64,000 bases of DNA from Tetrahymena elliotti 4EA (lineage: Eukaryota > Ciliophora > Oligohymenophorea > Hymenostomatida > Tetrahymenidae), in assembly GCA_000231825.2 (NCBI GenBank), contig JH720375.1:62001-126000 (forward strand), in the 5' to 3' direction. Below the pieces are notes generated by a model, which saw only the letters and a list, made by a program, of their open reading frames with translations, was not told the DNA's origin and made no database searches. Shown here in pieces: positions 50,741 through 63,295 of the stretch (its first letter is position 1; every line of letters starts with the position of its first letter). The position numbers and the translations under genes are program-made.

Positions 50741-52033
50741 TTTATTTATATATCGATCTAAAAAAGGGAAATTTGCCTAAACTTAATTTCAAGAAAGCAA
50801 AGAAGTTGTTTAAGATTTCTTTTATTAATAATGAATAAGAATCTAAATGCAAAATAGAAGCCTCACAAAGAGAAAATTGCTTTGATGAAGAAGATGATGA
50901 TCTAGAACTCAAGAAGCATAAATTAAAATAATAAAAAAAATCATAACATTGACATTCATGAAATTAAACAATGTAAATTTATAAACAGACTTAACAAATA
51001 AATACTATTAGATTCATTTAAAAAATGTGATAATTATTAATTGAATGATCTTGTTTCTATCATAATTTATATTTACCTTTTATCTCATTGTTTATTGTCT
51101 AAATGTAATTTAAAATTAATTACTTTTATTATATTAAAAAAATTAAAAACTTTATTTTATTATTGAATTTTTAGCATATTTCGTATTATAAATACTTTAA
51201 TAATTGCATTTTGTTAGTATATTATTATCTAATTTATTTTTAAAAAAGTAAAGATGGTAACTATGTAAAATAAGCAAAATCAAAAATTCTGATGCAATAT
51301 ACTTTATGACTTATTAGCAAGTTTTGTGGTGCAGGTGATTGATTGATTGTAAGATAAATATTAATTAACTGTGCTTAACATTTCTAAATTAATGCATTCC
51401 TTTGATGTAAACTATTCTGATGAAATACAATTAAAGTATAAAAATTATTGGTTACGCCTTCTTGATAAGATTAATTAATTTTATCTGTTTGATGACAAAC
51501 ATAGTTCTAAAAATTAGTCGAATAGATTTTTTTTTAAATGAGTAAGAAGTAAAGTACAAAAATAGAATAAATATGAGTAGATTTATACAATTTATAATAT
51601 ATTTTTTTAATTTATTGGTTATAGAATAATTAATTAATTTATTTGCTTATTTATAACTGTTTCATTTATTTACGAATTTTTCTGTTTATTTGCTTAATTT
51701 TGTTCTATTTTTAATAATAATAATAGATAAATAAATCCAATTTTCAAAAGAAAAAAGATTAGGATTTTGTGTGTCAAAAGATTTAGTTTTTTTAAAGAGT
51801 CTTTTTCTGAAAGTTTTAATTGAGAAATCCATTTGCTCCCTTACATTTCCAATTTTGAGATTGAAAAATCTAAAAATAATCTTTTAAGAAAATTAAATCA
51901 GCAATAGAATAGACTAGGTTGAATTCTGAAATCAAAAGAGAGTTATCAAAGAGATTTTTTATCAAGGATAAAACAATTCAATTTTCAGATTAATAGATAG
52001 TTTAAAATCAATTAAGATTGGATAATAATTCTT
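50741..52033. other. Intergenic region
   Basis: 1.3 kb between two minus-strand genes. A short TGATTGATTGATTG run lies near 51337-51350. The first 160 nt upstream of the membrane protein are richer in A and G and may be its 5' leader. No other feature. Confidence 0.55.
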
Positions 52034-52567
52034 TCATTTTAAGTTAGAAATTAACTTTTTAAGATGTACATTAACCTTTTTTAAGTTAAGCTCTTGAGCT
52101 TGGAATAAAGGCTCTACTTTATTTAGAAAATCCTCTGTATATTTGAATCTGAATTTTTTACAAGCCCAAATCAAACTGATTAAATATTCTTCTACTTTGG
52201 GTTCATCCTTTAAATCCTTATCGAAGAGTTAGTAAGATCTCTCTTAAATTTCATCAGCAAGATTAATCAAAAGTTTTAAAATCTCAACCTTATCTTCAAG
52301 CTTTGAGTTTATTTTAATATCTGAAGCTTGTGATTTTATTTAATTCATTATTTAATTGCATTCATTCTGAAGGAATATTTTCATTCCAACACAAGATTAT
52401 TCCAAGATAGAAATACGATTGATAGAATTATCTTAGACATCATTATCATCAACAGTAGATTAACTTCTGCTTTATGGAGAATTTTTAGGCTTATCATCAT
52501 GCTAATAAGATAATTCTTTTTTATTTTAAATTTTAATTGGTTATGCTTTTCCACTTGCGCAGCCCAT
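52034..52567 (-). CDS. IST1-like protein with N-terminal acylation signal (copy B)
   Basis: A 177-residue single-exon protein, the same length as the copy at 41281-41814. It begins MGCASGKAQPIKIQ: Gly2 for myristoylation with Cys3 next to it for palmitoylation, the classic dual signal. After a polar Ser/Asp-rich linker (30-50) come helices SILEQSCVGMKIFLQNECN and KLEDKVEILKLLINLADEI. Then YLISLIWACKKFRFKYTEDF precedes LNKVEPLF. This matches copy A's YICNIIWSASKLKN...FKQLLEPY in order, spacing and the Ile-Trp-x-Cys/Ser core. Relationship to IST1 (ESCRT-III/VPS4 regulator) is inferred from that core. Animal and yeast IST1 are longer and are not known to be N-myristoylated, so these would be a divergent, membrane-anchored form. 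Confidence 0.75.
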
Positions 52568-54411
52568 TTTTTTTTTGATAAATTTATAATGTTTTTTTTC
52601 TTTTTAATTATTATTTGTTTATTAAATGCCCAAAGGTTTTGAAATGTAAGTATCTCTTTAAAAACTATTTATTGTGATTGAGTAATTTAATAAAACAATA
52701 GATTTATTTGATTAGTTAATAAAAAACAAATCCCTAAATACAAAATTTTTAATGAAAAGAACAAATTTTACATTTATATCAAATTAAAAAATAAAATTTT
52801 TTGAATATTAATCTTAAGACTAGTAAGTATCTTTTTGTTTAGACCAATTTAATGTGTATCCTGAGATTAGTTTGTTAGTTAATTTATTTATTTTCACAAT
52901 CTTTTACTGTTACTCGTACAATTTTGACTTTTGTATTTATAAAATTAAATGTTTTAACAAAACTCTTTTTAAGATGAGAGCTCTTCTCAATATTTTAAAC
53001 AGTTAAAAAAACTTACCCCCATGACTCTATTAATTAGGATTAAGCAAATTATAAATTCAAGAAACTTCAACGCAGTATTTTTAATTGAATGAGAAATCCA
53101 TATAATAGAAAACTAATAAAACAAGATTTTTTAAAAAGACAGATTTTTATTTTAGTTAGGCGAAAAAAGAAAGCAGTTAACAAAATTTAGTCAAGTAGTA
53201 AAATAACTGTAACAATTATACTTTTTCGAATAGAATATGTTAAATCAATAAATTTCTCTAGCTTGAACACCTAGTATTTTTAAAGAACAAACGATAAGAA
53301 TAAACATTCTGATAATTCATGTTGACTGCATGAATGATTCTAAAATCTTGCAAAATTAAAATTAAATTGGTCCTTATGCCTTTACTTGGCAATTAATTTG
53401 TTTTAGAAAATGTAATTTTGATATACACAGTATATGTAAGCCTATAAACAAATCTAAAAAAAATTTTATTTTACAATTCAAAAAGGGAAAGTATTACTTA
53501 ACAAATTTAGATTAATAAATACTTGCATATTATTTCTTTTACTATATTTTATTGAAGAATTCATGGTGATACTTGCTTTTTAAATGGATTGTAGCATTTA
53601 TTTTAACTCTAATCAAATTTTGGAGGAATTTTATTAATTAAAAATAAACAAAAATTTGTAATGACCATACATGCATACATATTTATTTTAAACTAATGAA
53701 TTTAATTCATAGAAAGAATTTTTAAAAATACATACTCTTAGCAATTTAAAATGATAATTTTTATTTTTCATAGTCAATCATACTTCCTTGCTAGTAAATT
53801 TATTTAGTAAAAGATTATTTATTAATTTATTTTAATGGCATTTCACTAACACATAGCAACTTTATTCGTACTACAAAATGTAAAAGAGTGTTATATTTTA
53901 AAAAAAATAAAAAAGAGGATTTTAATATCTCATTTTTGAATATTTAAAGCCAAAATAACTATTGCCTAAAAATATTTAAGTAAATATTACCAACACAGCT
54001 CTACAATATTAACAATTTTTCTCTTGAAATCTGATGTTAATAGCATAGAACAAATAATTTTCTATTGCTTTTGTTAATCATCCAAATTTTTGTCTTTTTT
54101 ATCATTACACTGACCTACAAAAAAGCTATTTATTGTCCACTAAAATAGAAAACCTAAAAAATAATAATTTAACTCAAGCTTTATCTTGATGTAAAATTTA
54201 ATTAATGACCACTAATTTTTTTCAATTTTTGTAAATATTTTCATATAAATTAACTAGTAAAAGTATATAAAATGCAAAAACAACTAGCTTTTTATTAAAT
54301 TAAAGAGTTATTTCAAACTATTCGTAACGAACTACTTGTTAGAAATATAATTACTGAAACAAAAATTAGATTTTTATATGTCAAAAATTCATTCAGTAAT
54401 TAAATTTAAAT
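52568..54411. other. Intergenic region
   Basis: 1.8 kb without a supported gene. A perfect inverted repeat TTCATG-N7-CATGAA lies near 53317-53335. Otherwise A/T runs; no sustained frame with coding-like residues on either strand. Confidence 0.55.
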
Positions 54412-55246
54412 TCAATTTCCATGATCCACTATTATTAATGATAATTCAGTAAAGTGACCAATATCAATTAGGTGTTTACCATCTTAAATGCTTAATTTAT
54501 TTTCAGATTAGCCAATTTTTTATTAACCTTCTTAGACTTATTTTCTATTACTATTCTCATTCAAGCTGCTCATAAACGCTTGTTCATCAATCATTACAAC
54601 ACTAATATTTTAAAACAAATATTCTTATTTTTCATTTCTTTTTATAATTAATTCAAAAAAAGCTATCAATTTATGAATACCTTTCGTTATTTTAACTTGC
54701 ACAACTACTCTTCTCTTAATCAGTTATATTTATTGTTTCTTTCTCTAGAATCCATTTTTCGAACAAACTAGCCTTCTACTCTTTGGACTGAGCGTATTAC
54801 CCGTTTGTAATTATTTGCAATTCAAAGGAATTAGCTTAGTAACTTTGTTGGAATTTAAAAGTATTTTACAACTTTTAACTCATTTTATATAGCATGCTTT
54901 TAAATATTTGATCTCTTTCAAACTAACTAGGCAAAGAGTCTATTTTATCTATAATTTTTGATTTATCTATTACCAAATCAACATACTCTTTGGTAATATT
55001 ATTTTACATTAAATTAAGTCTAATTATTGAAATTGAATTAAGTAGCTATTTAGTATCCTCCACTAGCTAGTGAATATAATCATATAAAATACCTTCTTTT
55101 ACTACTTTAATTTAAAGACCAAACACAGTTCTCACTTAAAAAAATGTATCAGGATATACATTCTTGAGATAAAGAGAGTAATGAATGAAAGACTCTATAA
55201 AATTTATCAAATCTTCTAAAAATTAACCTTATCTGTTAAAAACCAT
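54412..55246 (-). CDS. REV7/MAD2L2-type HORMA-domain protein
   Basis: REV7 is the HORMA adaptor that links the polymerase zeta subunit REV3 to REV1 and, in animals, works in shieldin. Exons 55246-54681 and 54601-54412, joined over a 79-nt intron, give 251 residues. The N-terminal part aligns with MAD2L2 along its first helices: FIHYSLYLKNVYPDTFFQV against the human helix ending LYVREVYPVGIFQ, then GLQIKVVKEGILYDYIHQL and EDTKQLL. A mid-region FERDQIFKSMLYKMSQKL fits the HORMA core helix. The C-terminal half, where the seatbelt would lie, is divergent (ITNGQYAQSKEQ, then MIDEQAFMSSL), and the last residues HFTELSLIIVDHGN could form its closing strand. Human MAD2L2 is 211 residues. A MAD2 or HOP1 identity fits less well because of the LYLKNVYP motif. 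Confidence 0.75.
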
Positions 55247-55682
55247 TTTCAATTTTGAAAAATTAACTAAAAATAATTCTTTATGAATGTTTTCAAAACA
55301 AATTATTATTAAAAATTACAGAAATCAAATTTGTAGCTAGCTGCAAATAGAAAAAAAAGCCAAGCATAATTTGATTTAGTATTAAAAACGCGCAAAAAAA
55401 AAAACAAACAAACAAACAAACAATACATACATCATTTCCTTCTAAAATTTAATTAATTAAAATGTTTTGTTTTATCAATTAATTCATTCTTACTCAGTTA
55501 TTTTTAACATAAAAATAATTAATAATATTTTAAAAGTAAAGTTGAATAGAAATTTGTTTTAGACTTGTTCAATCAATATCATTCATTATTTTAGTTAAAA
55601 AAAACACAAAAAAGTTCTATAATATTGTTTAACATTCATAATAAAACTTTTTATTTCATTTATCTAATTTATTTTTTATGCT
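55247..55682. other. Intergenic region with CAAA repeat
   Basis: About 436 nt between the REV7 start and the peroxiredoxin stop. It holds a (CAAA)n run at 55403-55422 and an adjacent poly-A. The REV7 promoter must lie here. Confidence 0.6.
55403..55422. repeat. (CAAA)n microsatellite
   Basis: Five tandem ACAAACAAAC-type units next to a poly-A tract. Simple repeat. Confidence 0.85.
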
Positions 55683-56548
55683 TCAAAGATCCTTCTTTTC
55701 AGAGGAGAAGTACTTAATCTTTTAATCTTGGTCAGGAATGATAGTCTTTTGACCAGGTTACCAGTTAGCAGGGCAGACTTCACCGTGGGTATCAGTGTGT
55801 TGGAAGGCCTTGATTAATCTCAAAGTTTCTTCAACACTTCTACCAACTAAAATTATTTAAAATTAAAATATTACATTATAAAATATGAACTCTATTAATA
55901 GCTAAATGTATATAAATATCATTAATATTTGGTTTCATTCTATTTTAAATAAGCTTTTTCCATTTACTAATAAGTTTTTTAATAATATCTTTTATAATAT
56001 AATTATTTACCAGGGGCATCATTAATTTAAACAGTTCTGATTGTTCCCTTTCCATCAATAATGAAAAGACCTCTTAAAGCAGCACCGTATAATTCGTCAA
56101 GTTCGTCTTCAACAAGAACACCGTAGGCCTTGGAAATCTTCTTTGAAATATCTGCAACAAGGGGAATCTTCAAGTTACCAACACCACCTTCAGTTCTAGG
56201 AGTCTTAATCCAAGCCAAGTGAGTGAAGTGAGAGTCAGTAGAGACAGCAATAACATCAGCATTAATAGCCTTGAATTAATCAATAGCATCAGAGAAAGCA
56301 ATTAATTCAGTGGGGCAGACGTATGTGAAATCGAAAGGATAGAAAACGACAACTAAGTATTTTCCAGCATATTAGTTTAATGATACAGTTTCGAATTTGC
56401 CATTAGGTGTGACAGCAATAGCAGAGAAGAAAGGGGCCTTTTAACGAGGTTGGGTAACCTTAGGAATGAATTAATACTTAGCAAGAGATTCTTCGCAAAG
56501 AGCAACTGCAAAAATGACTGCTAAAATAAAAATAACCTTTTTATTCAT
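55683..56548 (-). CDS. Secretory-pathway typical 2-Cys peroxiredoxin (PRDX4-like)
   Basis: A thiol peroxidase that reduces H2O2 and organic peroxides using a Cys pair. Exons 56548-56011 and 55846-55683, joined over a 164-nt intron, give 233 residues. [18 protein letters not shown] is a clear signal peptide, so it should act in the ER or be secreted, like PRDX4. The peroxidatic Cys is in [10 protein letters not shown] (about residue 84), the resolving Cys in GEVCPANW (about 205). The Thr and Pro of the active site are present in the same motif. The loop reads GGVG where sensitive peroxiredoxins have GGLG, and the C-terminus [10 protein letters not shown] keeps the Tyr-Phe motif, so over-oxidation sensitivity is likely. 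Codon use (AAG, TTC, GGT, GCT) and base composition are much richer in G+C than neighbours, which suggests strong expression. Confidence 0.96.
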
Positions 56549-57283
56549 TTTATATATTTCAAATGATTTTCTAAAATTTATTAAATTATTTATTTAATTT
56601 GAAATTATATCTTATTCCCATCAAAAAAGATCTTTTGTATAATATCTCTTCACCTAATCTTTTTTGCATGCATAAATACACAAGCATACATTTATTATTT
56701 ATTTTTTATAAACTATCTTTCTTTTATCAGCAAAAAACACTAATTTCTGTTATCAGTCAGATAGATATAAATAAATATCTTTTCTTTATGTGCTCGAAAA
56801 TCTTAGAAGCATTAGATTAATTATTATTATTATAATGATTTATATGAAATTAATCTTTCTCCATAAATAATCAATACTTCTTTTAACGATACGTGCAATG
56901 TTTCTATTCAAAATCTGAACAAATTATTATATTATGAATTTTTAAATTTATTCAATATAAAGATTTTCAACAAACACTCTACTGATCTAATTTTCTTTTT
57001 ATAAGCATGATATAAAAACATGAATTAATGAATTCATTCGAAACAAAAAATATCTAAGTAAATATTGAAAACTAATAGAAATAATTACTAACTTATTTGT
57101 TGTTTTAGAATAATGATAAAACATGATAATTCTTCTTGATTTAAATTATATTATCAACATAACATTTCTACTTCAAGAAAAAAATATTTGTAAATATTCC
57201 TAAATCTAATAAAGTTAAAAGATTTGCAAATTGATGTAAATTTCTTAGACATTTGTTTGATATGAAAAATACAGAATTTTATA
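56549..57283. other. Intergenic region
   Basis: 735 nt carrying the peroxiredoxin promoter on its left side. The open frame at 56599-56820 has no coding-like composition. No motif named. Confidence 0.55.
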
Positions 57284-60200
57284 TCATGGAGTTTCGAGTT
57301 AAGTAATATCAGAGGGACTTAAATATCCACCCTTCGTTAAGCAATAGCTGTGGTATTATTTAAACTTTTTAAATGGACCAAGTTTTTACTTTACAATCAT
57401 GAGTTTATCATAGAGGTTTGTAGATTGTAAAGATATTAAGCACCATAAATACCACTACCTATTTTGCTTTTCCAAGCACATTTTTTCAAAGCCTGCTTTA
57501 AAGTCATTAATATTATCATAGTTAGCTAATTATTTCATATCATATGACAATTTTTTTGATATATCTGGGCAGGTAAAAAAGAACTAGCCTTTTACATGCA
57601 ATTACTATTTAGATTTAGTAGCCATTTATGAAACATAAGACACTTAGTTCTCCTATTCTTACTTGTATATTTATTTTAAGTCATCTAAAACATTAAATCC
57701 TTCTAGGTAAAGATCAAAATATTTCTTCAAGCCAATACTAGATCTTCTAACTTTATCCTATCCTTGAATAACATTCTAAGCAAAAAGAGCCTTGACCTAA
57801 TCAATATTATCAGCCATTACTAGAGTTATCATATCTATCTCGGATTTAGTAATTAAGTTTGATTAAGTTATACTTTTTTCTTCATTTAAACCTTCAAACA
57901 TTAACCTTTAATATAAATAAAAAACTTTAGTTAAACTTACCAATTATTTAAAATAATTTTTCAAAATAATTAAATTCAGTAAATAAAATTGTTTTTGTTT
58001 TTAATTTAATGAAAAACATACCTATAGTAGTGAACTATTGAAAGAGATGAACTTAAGTTTTTCTAAAAATCATTCTTCATACCTTCAAAAACATTATTAT
58101 TTCCTTCTAATAATTAAATTAAAGTAATTGTTGGGTATTATGAATAGTGTTCTGTCATGTTTCTTCTTAATTACTCTTCAATAACAAATCTAAAGAATGT
58201 GTTAATGTCTTCTTTCTTTATTTCTATCCAATCAAGAGATTTTGCTATGTAAAGTTTGGCTAAGAAAATTTCAATGTTAGTCACCTTTTCTCCCAATCTT
58301 TGAGAAGCATCTTTCATAAATCCTTCATATTGCTTAGTTATTTCTTCCCTTATCTTCATTGCTTAAGAGTTCTCAATAAGTAATTGAGCACTGTCTTATT
58401 CTTCTTCTTTTATTATTTGCTTGCATGTTTAAAATATAAGACCTACTTGCTTAAGACCATACTTGGTAATACCATATTCTATCAATTATCTAATAGTATG
58501 ATTTAGCAACATAAAAGGAATAGTTCTCTTTTGGGCATGATGATATCCTAAAGGATCCAATGTTACAACCCAACCTAAATATTAAAAATAATTAAAATAA
58601 TCATTCCAACAAATTCTAAATTAAAAAAGTAAACTTTAATATTAAATTTCATTGATAAAATTACCTAGAATAGGTTCTAGCCATAGCTTAGCCATATTCC
58701 AGTGCTCTTGGTGAATATATAAAGGCATAGCTGCATTAATGACTTCTCTCATCATACCTTGCACTATATTACCTTCTTGCTTATTGAATGAGCCACTATT
58801 TTGAAGGGAAATATCAAGACTATATTTAATGCAATCTATGAAGCTTTTTGCACTGATTATACTTGGTTGAACAGCCTAATAAGTGGAAAAAATTTTAATT
58901 AAATATTTTAATGTTATTAATAATACTTTAATTTTGAGAGATTCGGGTCTGACAATTGCTAGCTCAGAACGAGTAACAGAGAATGTTACACACAAACAAT
59001 CTTTATTCAGTATAGATTCAGCTATGTCTTAACAAGATAAGAAACAAGTACCAATATCTTAGGTCAACTAAGAGAGCTCTTGAGAAACGAGCTATTATTT
59101 AGGTAAAAATTCTTAAAGATATTTTTCTTTTGATATCTCATAATCGTTGAATTATTAGATACTTGCTCCTTTTCTTTTTTCTAATCTCTTAGCAAAAAGT
59201 CTATTAGTAATAGTTGGATACGCTAATTAATTTAATAAAGCTATTTCTATAGTTGTAATGGTACTAGTTGATAGCTTGGAAACTATATCTACAGCTTCTT
59301 TAATTCTAGAAGAGAAAGTAGGATTATTTTCATTTATTTTTTATCTCTCCATACTGCTTAACTTGAATAACTTGGTTATTGAGTTTGAGTAAGCTTAACT
59401 AATTTGATTTATTTAGTTAGAGAATAGTTCAATTTATTCCTTCTTTACTTATGTTCTTTCTAAGTTTACATACTCCTTTAATTCTTAAATGATCATCTTC
59501 AGTTTTGTTTCTAAATAATTGTACATCTAATTAATTTATTCAAACAATTGCTTAGAATCTCCTTCACTTAATATAGATATCCTTTTATCTTTGATGTTAA
59601 ATGGAACCTCTTAGTTAGTGGTATGATTTATATTCACAATTAATTAAAAGTTATTTGTTAATTCTTCTACTAAATCTTTTGTTTTTGAATCTTTGAATAT
59701 TTTTTCTTTGTTATTGCTATCAATTAAAACACAATTTTTCTATTTTTTAGTCACATCAACAGCACTCTTGAGTAAAGGAATTCTGCATAGCTATCCATCT
59801 TTACGTTGCAATTATACCTCAATAAAATTTTAGCCAATAATATCAACAATATTTTTGAATGCTCCTTCTATTTCACTACTTTCCTTTATTATTTTAATTA
59901 AATAAAAAATAAATCGTTTTTCAAGTAATTTATGTAGATAAGAAGATAACGATATTAATAGATTTAAAAATAAAAAGATATATTAGTATTTGAGCATGAA
60001 TTTTAATTTTACTTTGATGAATTAGTAGGTGCTTTGTGTTGTTTAGAGAGAAATAATTTTATCCAAAATAACGGGATCGTGAGACGTTCCCATTCCTAAA
60101 GCATGAACTTCTACATTATTTACAAATTTATTTAAAACTTATTTTAAGAGTAAAAATGAATCCTTTAAATGATTAGTGTCTTAGCCACTTTAAACCTATC

Positions 60201-60651
60201 CATCTGTCAAATAAACAATGACAAGTTCTTCATTTTGATTTGTAAATTATAAGCATATCTCTTTGAGTTTGTCAAAAGTTATATGAAAGATAGTTCCACC
60301 ATTTGCTTCTATAGAAGAAATAATTTTCTCTACCTCCTTAAGATTTTTTAAATGTAGGTTTTCTACATGATCTATAGACGTATTGAAGGTCATGAGAGAT
60401 ATTTTAGAATTTGGTTGTGTTTATATTACAAATTAAACCAACTCATTACAGAGTTGTTTCGTAAGTTGAATATTTGTACCACTCATAGAACCACTGTTAT
60501 CAATCACAATTTAATAGTTTTTTTAACGCGAATTGTTCTTAAGCAAATTTGCCTCATCCAATTTCAATTTTAAGCTAAAGTCAATAAAATCATTTCCTTC
60601 AAAAGATTCTATTTTCAATTAAGCTTTTCCTAGTTAAGATTAGCTTTCCAT
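57284..60651 (-). CDS. von Willebrand factor A domain protein
   Basis: A soluble protein of about 993 residues. Exons 60651-60013, 59883-58665, 58574-58022 and 57905-57284; a 51-nt GT-AG stretch at 58876-58926 inside the second is in frame and probably a further intron (1010 residues if retained). The vWA domain covers about 45-215: MIDAS motif VIDNSGSMSGT (Asp-x-Ser-x-Ser), ISLMTFNTSID, IEANGGTIFH supplying the MIDAS Thr, and IVYLTDGQVQSG supplying the second Asp. A metal-dependent ligand site is therefore intact. The remaining 780 residues are helical, with no domain I can name; readable patches are QEHWNMAKLWLEPILG, DPLGYHHAQKRTIPFML and EIFLAKLYIAKSLDWIEI. No signal peptide or membrane span, so it is cytosolic or nuclear. 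The partner is unknown. Confidence 0.85.
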
Positions 60652-61553
60652 TTTACTATTTAAAAATTTAGTTACTTTAATATATCTTTTTGGGTATTTT
60701 GACAATAATATATATAAAAAAAGCGAAATTTGTAATAAATAAATGAATAAATAATAGCCTCTACTTAGAAAAAATACCGCTTTAAAGATCCATGAAATTT
60801 TAGTTTTCGAAAGATATTCAATTAATTTTTTATATTTACAAGTACAATTAATTTAGAAAAATAGTAATTAGTAGACTCTATAAAATCTAGATATGGCTGA
60901 CTGATATATGTTCTGAGACATCAAAAAACATCAGAAATAAAATATTATTATTCTTCTATCTAATATATGATAAAGATAAGGGTAACTTTTTAAATAAAGT
61001 TAAATCTATCTATTGTATCTGGGAGATAATATAAAATCTTTATTTTATCTTAAATATTTTTTAAGTACTATTTAAAAATATAATAAATTATTTAGTTTAA
61101 CAATGTTCTTCATTTTAATTGTCTTAAATAAATATATAATTTAACTTTAAAAGTAAAATAAAGTGCTATTTTTGTAATCTAAATTTGGTAATAATTAAAT
61201 TAATTTATTAATTCAACTATTAATAATTCCTAAATAATGTTTAATATTTATTTTTTTAATTTTTTTTAATTAAGTACTCTACTAAAATATAAAAAATTTA
61301 AATAATTATAATGAATTTGGGAAGGAATTATTAATTTTATGAAGTGAGAGAAATTAATAATAAAATATAAAAGAAAAATACTTGAGAATAAAATTAGTAA
61401 AAATATATTATTATGATTGTTTCTTTTATTTTATCTGTGAATTTTTATAATAATTATTATTTTTAGAAATTAGTTAAATATTATTTACCAAAAAGGAATA
61501 CATAAAAATATTCACTTTTATTGTTGAATTCTAGCTGATTAAAAAATAAACTC
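60652..61553. other. Intergenic region, divergent promoters
   Basis: About 900 nt between two genes transcribed away from each other. Nothing recognisable beyond A/T runs and a slightly G+C-richer patch at 60888-60925. Confidence 0.55.
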
Positions 61554-62702
61554 ATGGCAAGATCAATACGCTTCCGCGGAAACAGAATTTTTGATTATAT
61601 TCTCAGGAATGCAATCCTAAATATGGAATAGTTTGAAAACAATGATAGTATCATTATTTTTATCTAGGTTGAATATGATGAAAAATTTATGGAACTTTTT
61701 AAATAAGTAATGCTAAGTAATTTGGTGTAGAAAATAAGTATATAATAATTTAAACCAGTAAATTTAATTCCATTTTTAAAATTACTTTTAGAATTGAGCT
61801 AGAAAACAAATAGTTTGAAAAAACTTAAGCTAACTTTTTTATACGATCACCAAATTTAAGATTAAGAAATAGATTTGTTAAGTGAGTGTTTTACAAATAT
61901 GACTTAATGCTTTATCTTATAATTTGGATTAATTCGTCAATAACAAATTCTGAAGCTTTTGTATGCTTTGAAATAAAAAAGTTCAAATTTGAGCTATTTA
62001 AAGTTAGAGAGTGATTCTGATCTTTAAGGAGGGTTGAATATTAAAATTTTAGAATATACTCCTAATTTTATTCAACTTAAAAAGTTAAAATTACTTTTGA
62101 CCAATCAATAATTAGATTCAAACAAAAAAATAAATTTGAAGCATGAAAATTGTGAAGAAATTTTACTTACAGTTTAGCAATTAAATTAAATAGAAACATT
62201 GAAATATTTCAATAATCTTAGATAGTTAAGCATTTTAGTATAGAACCCTACAATTTAAGAACTCTAATACTGTATAAGCTATCATCTATTTTCTAATTAA
62301 AATTTAACCACATTTTAATTAATATTGGATGAAATTAAAGACCTTAAAACGGAGATATTAAATTAGTTAAGATTTTCTCTACCTAAACTTAGTCAATTGA
62401 CTAATTTATACATATAATTATACACAAATTAAATAATGGTTTCTTAAATTATTTCTCTTCTTAAGGATAATAATTAAATTAAAACCTTTAAAATTATCTC
62501 TTCTATTCCAACTTAATTAAGCAAAGAAGAAGTCTTAAATTTTATTCATCTAGAACATTTAAATTTGGATTTAATTTTTAAGTAAGATGCTAAAACATTT
62601 TTGAATTTAGAGAATTTAATCACTTTAAGAATTTCAGGTGTTTAGAATAAAAGCAATTTATTAAAACTGAAAAGATTGGTTTCCTTCAACTCAAAAAACT
62701 GA
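61554..62702 (+). CDS. Leucine-rich-repeat-like protein
   Basis: A single exon of 382 residues starting MARSIRFRGNRIFDYIL. Leucine-rich, irregular repeats run through the whole protein: FLKLLLELSQKTNSLKKLKL, LSYLKLESDSDLQGG, FIQLKKLKLLLTNQQL, NLRQLSILVQN, LSQLTNLYIQL, HLEHLNLDLIF and LENLITLRISG. Spacing is loose (about 25-45 residues), as in ciliate LRR families that drift from the animal consensus. No membrane span, signal peptide or kinase domain. Many paralogs of this type occur in Tetrahymena; such proteins usually mediate protein contacts. The start is supported by pure A+T sequence just upstream and an unbroken frame of 383 codons. Confidence 0.82.
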
Positions 62703-63295
62703 AGTAAATAGTACTGTGTTAATCCTTCCAAATACTAAATTATTAGAATTTCTTACTCAATATTCATTTTTGAATTTTAAAATAGTACAAAATATATGTT
62801 AATTTTTCTCTATTGTTGTTGGCTGAATTAATAAAAAATTAAATTATTAAATAGCTTAGAAATTAATTTCTATTAAAAGTACAATTTTGAAATTTAAATA
62901 ATCATTTTTGTTATTTTTTAATAATATTTTCATGTTAAAATGTTTAAGTTATTTACAAATTTTTCTTTTTAAACATTATTATTTGTTTGTAAAGAAATCT
63001 TAATTTTGATAATTTAATAGAATAAATCCTAATTCGAATAGATATTATAATAAATAATAGTGCTTAAAAGATAGATAGTATTATAATTTTTGTAAATTGT
63101 GCTTTTTTGAATTATAAAAAAAGATTTTATTTGTAAAGTATTTAATGAGTAAATTTGCTATTAACTAATTGATTTTAATCTTAAAACGAAATGAAAACAT
63201 AGATGCCTGCTTGATAATTAATAAAATAGAATTTCAAATTAAATTATTTATTGTTTCATAAAATATAGTGAATCTGCATATCTCATAAATTAGCA
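62703..63295. other. Intergenic region between convergent genes
   Basis: About 590 nt of A/T-rich sequence between two 3' ends. No feature seen. Confidence 0.6.

Noticed and set aside
56599..56820. Open frame upstream of the peroxiredoxin
   Set aside because: Residue use is that of random A+T-rich DNA (Phe/Ile/Leu/Tyr), with no similarity I recognise and no G+C rise.
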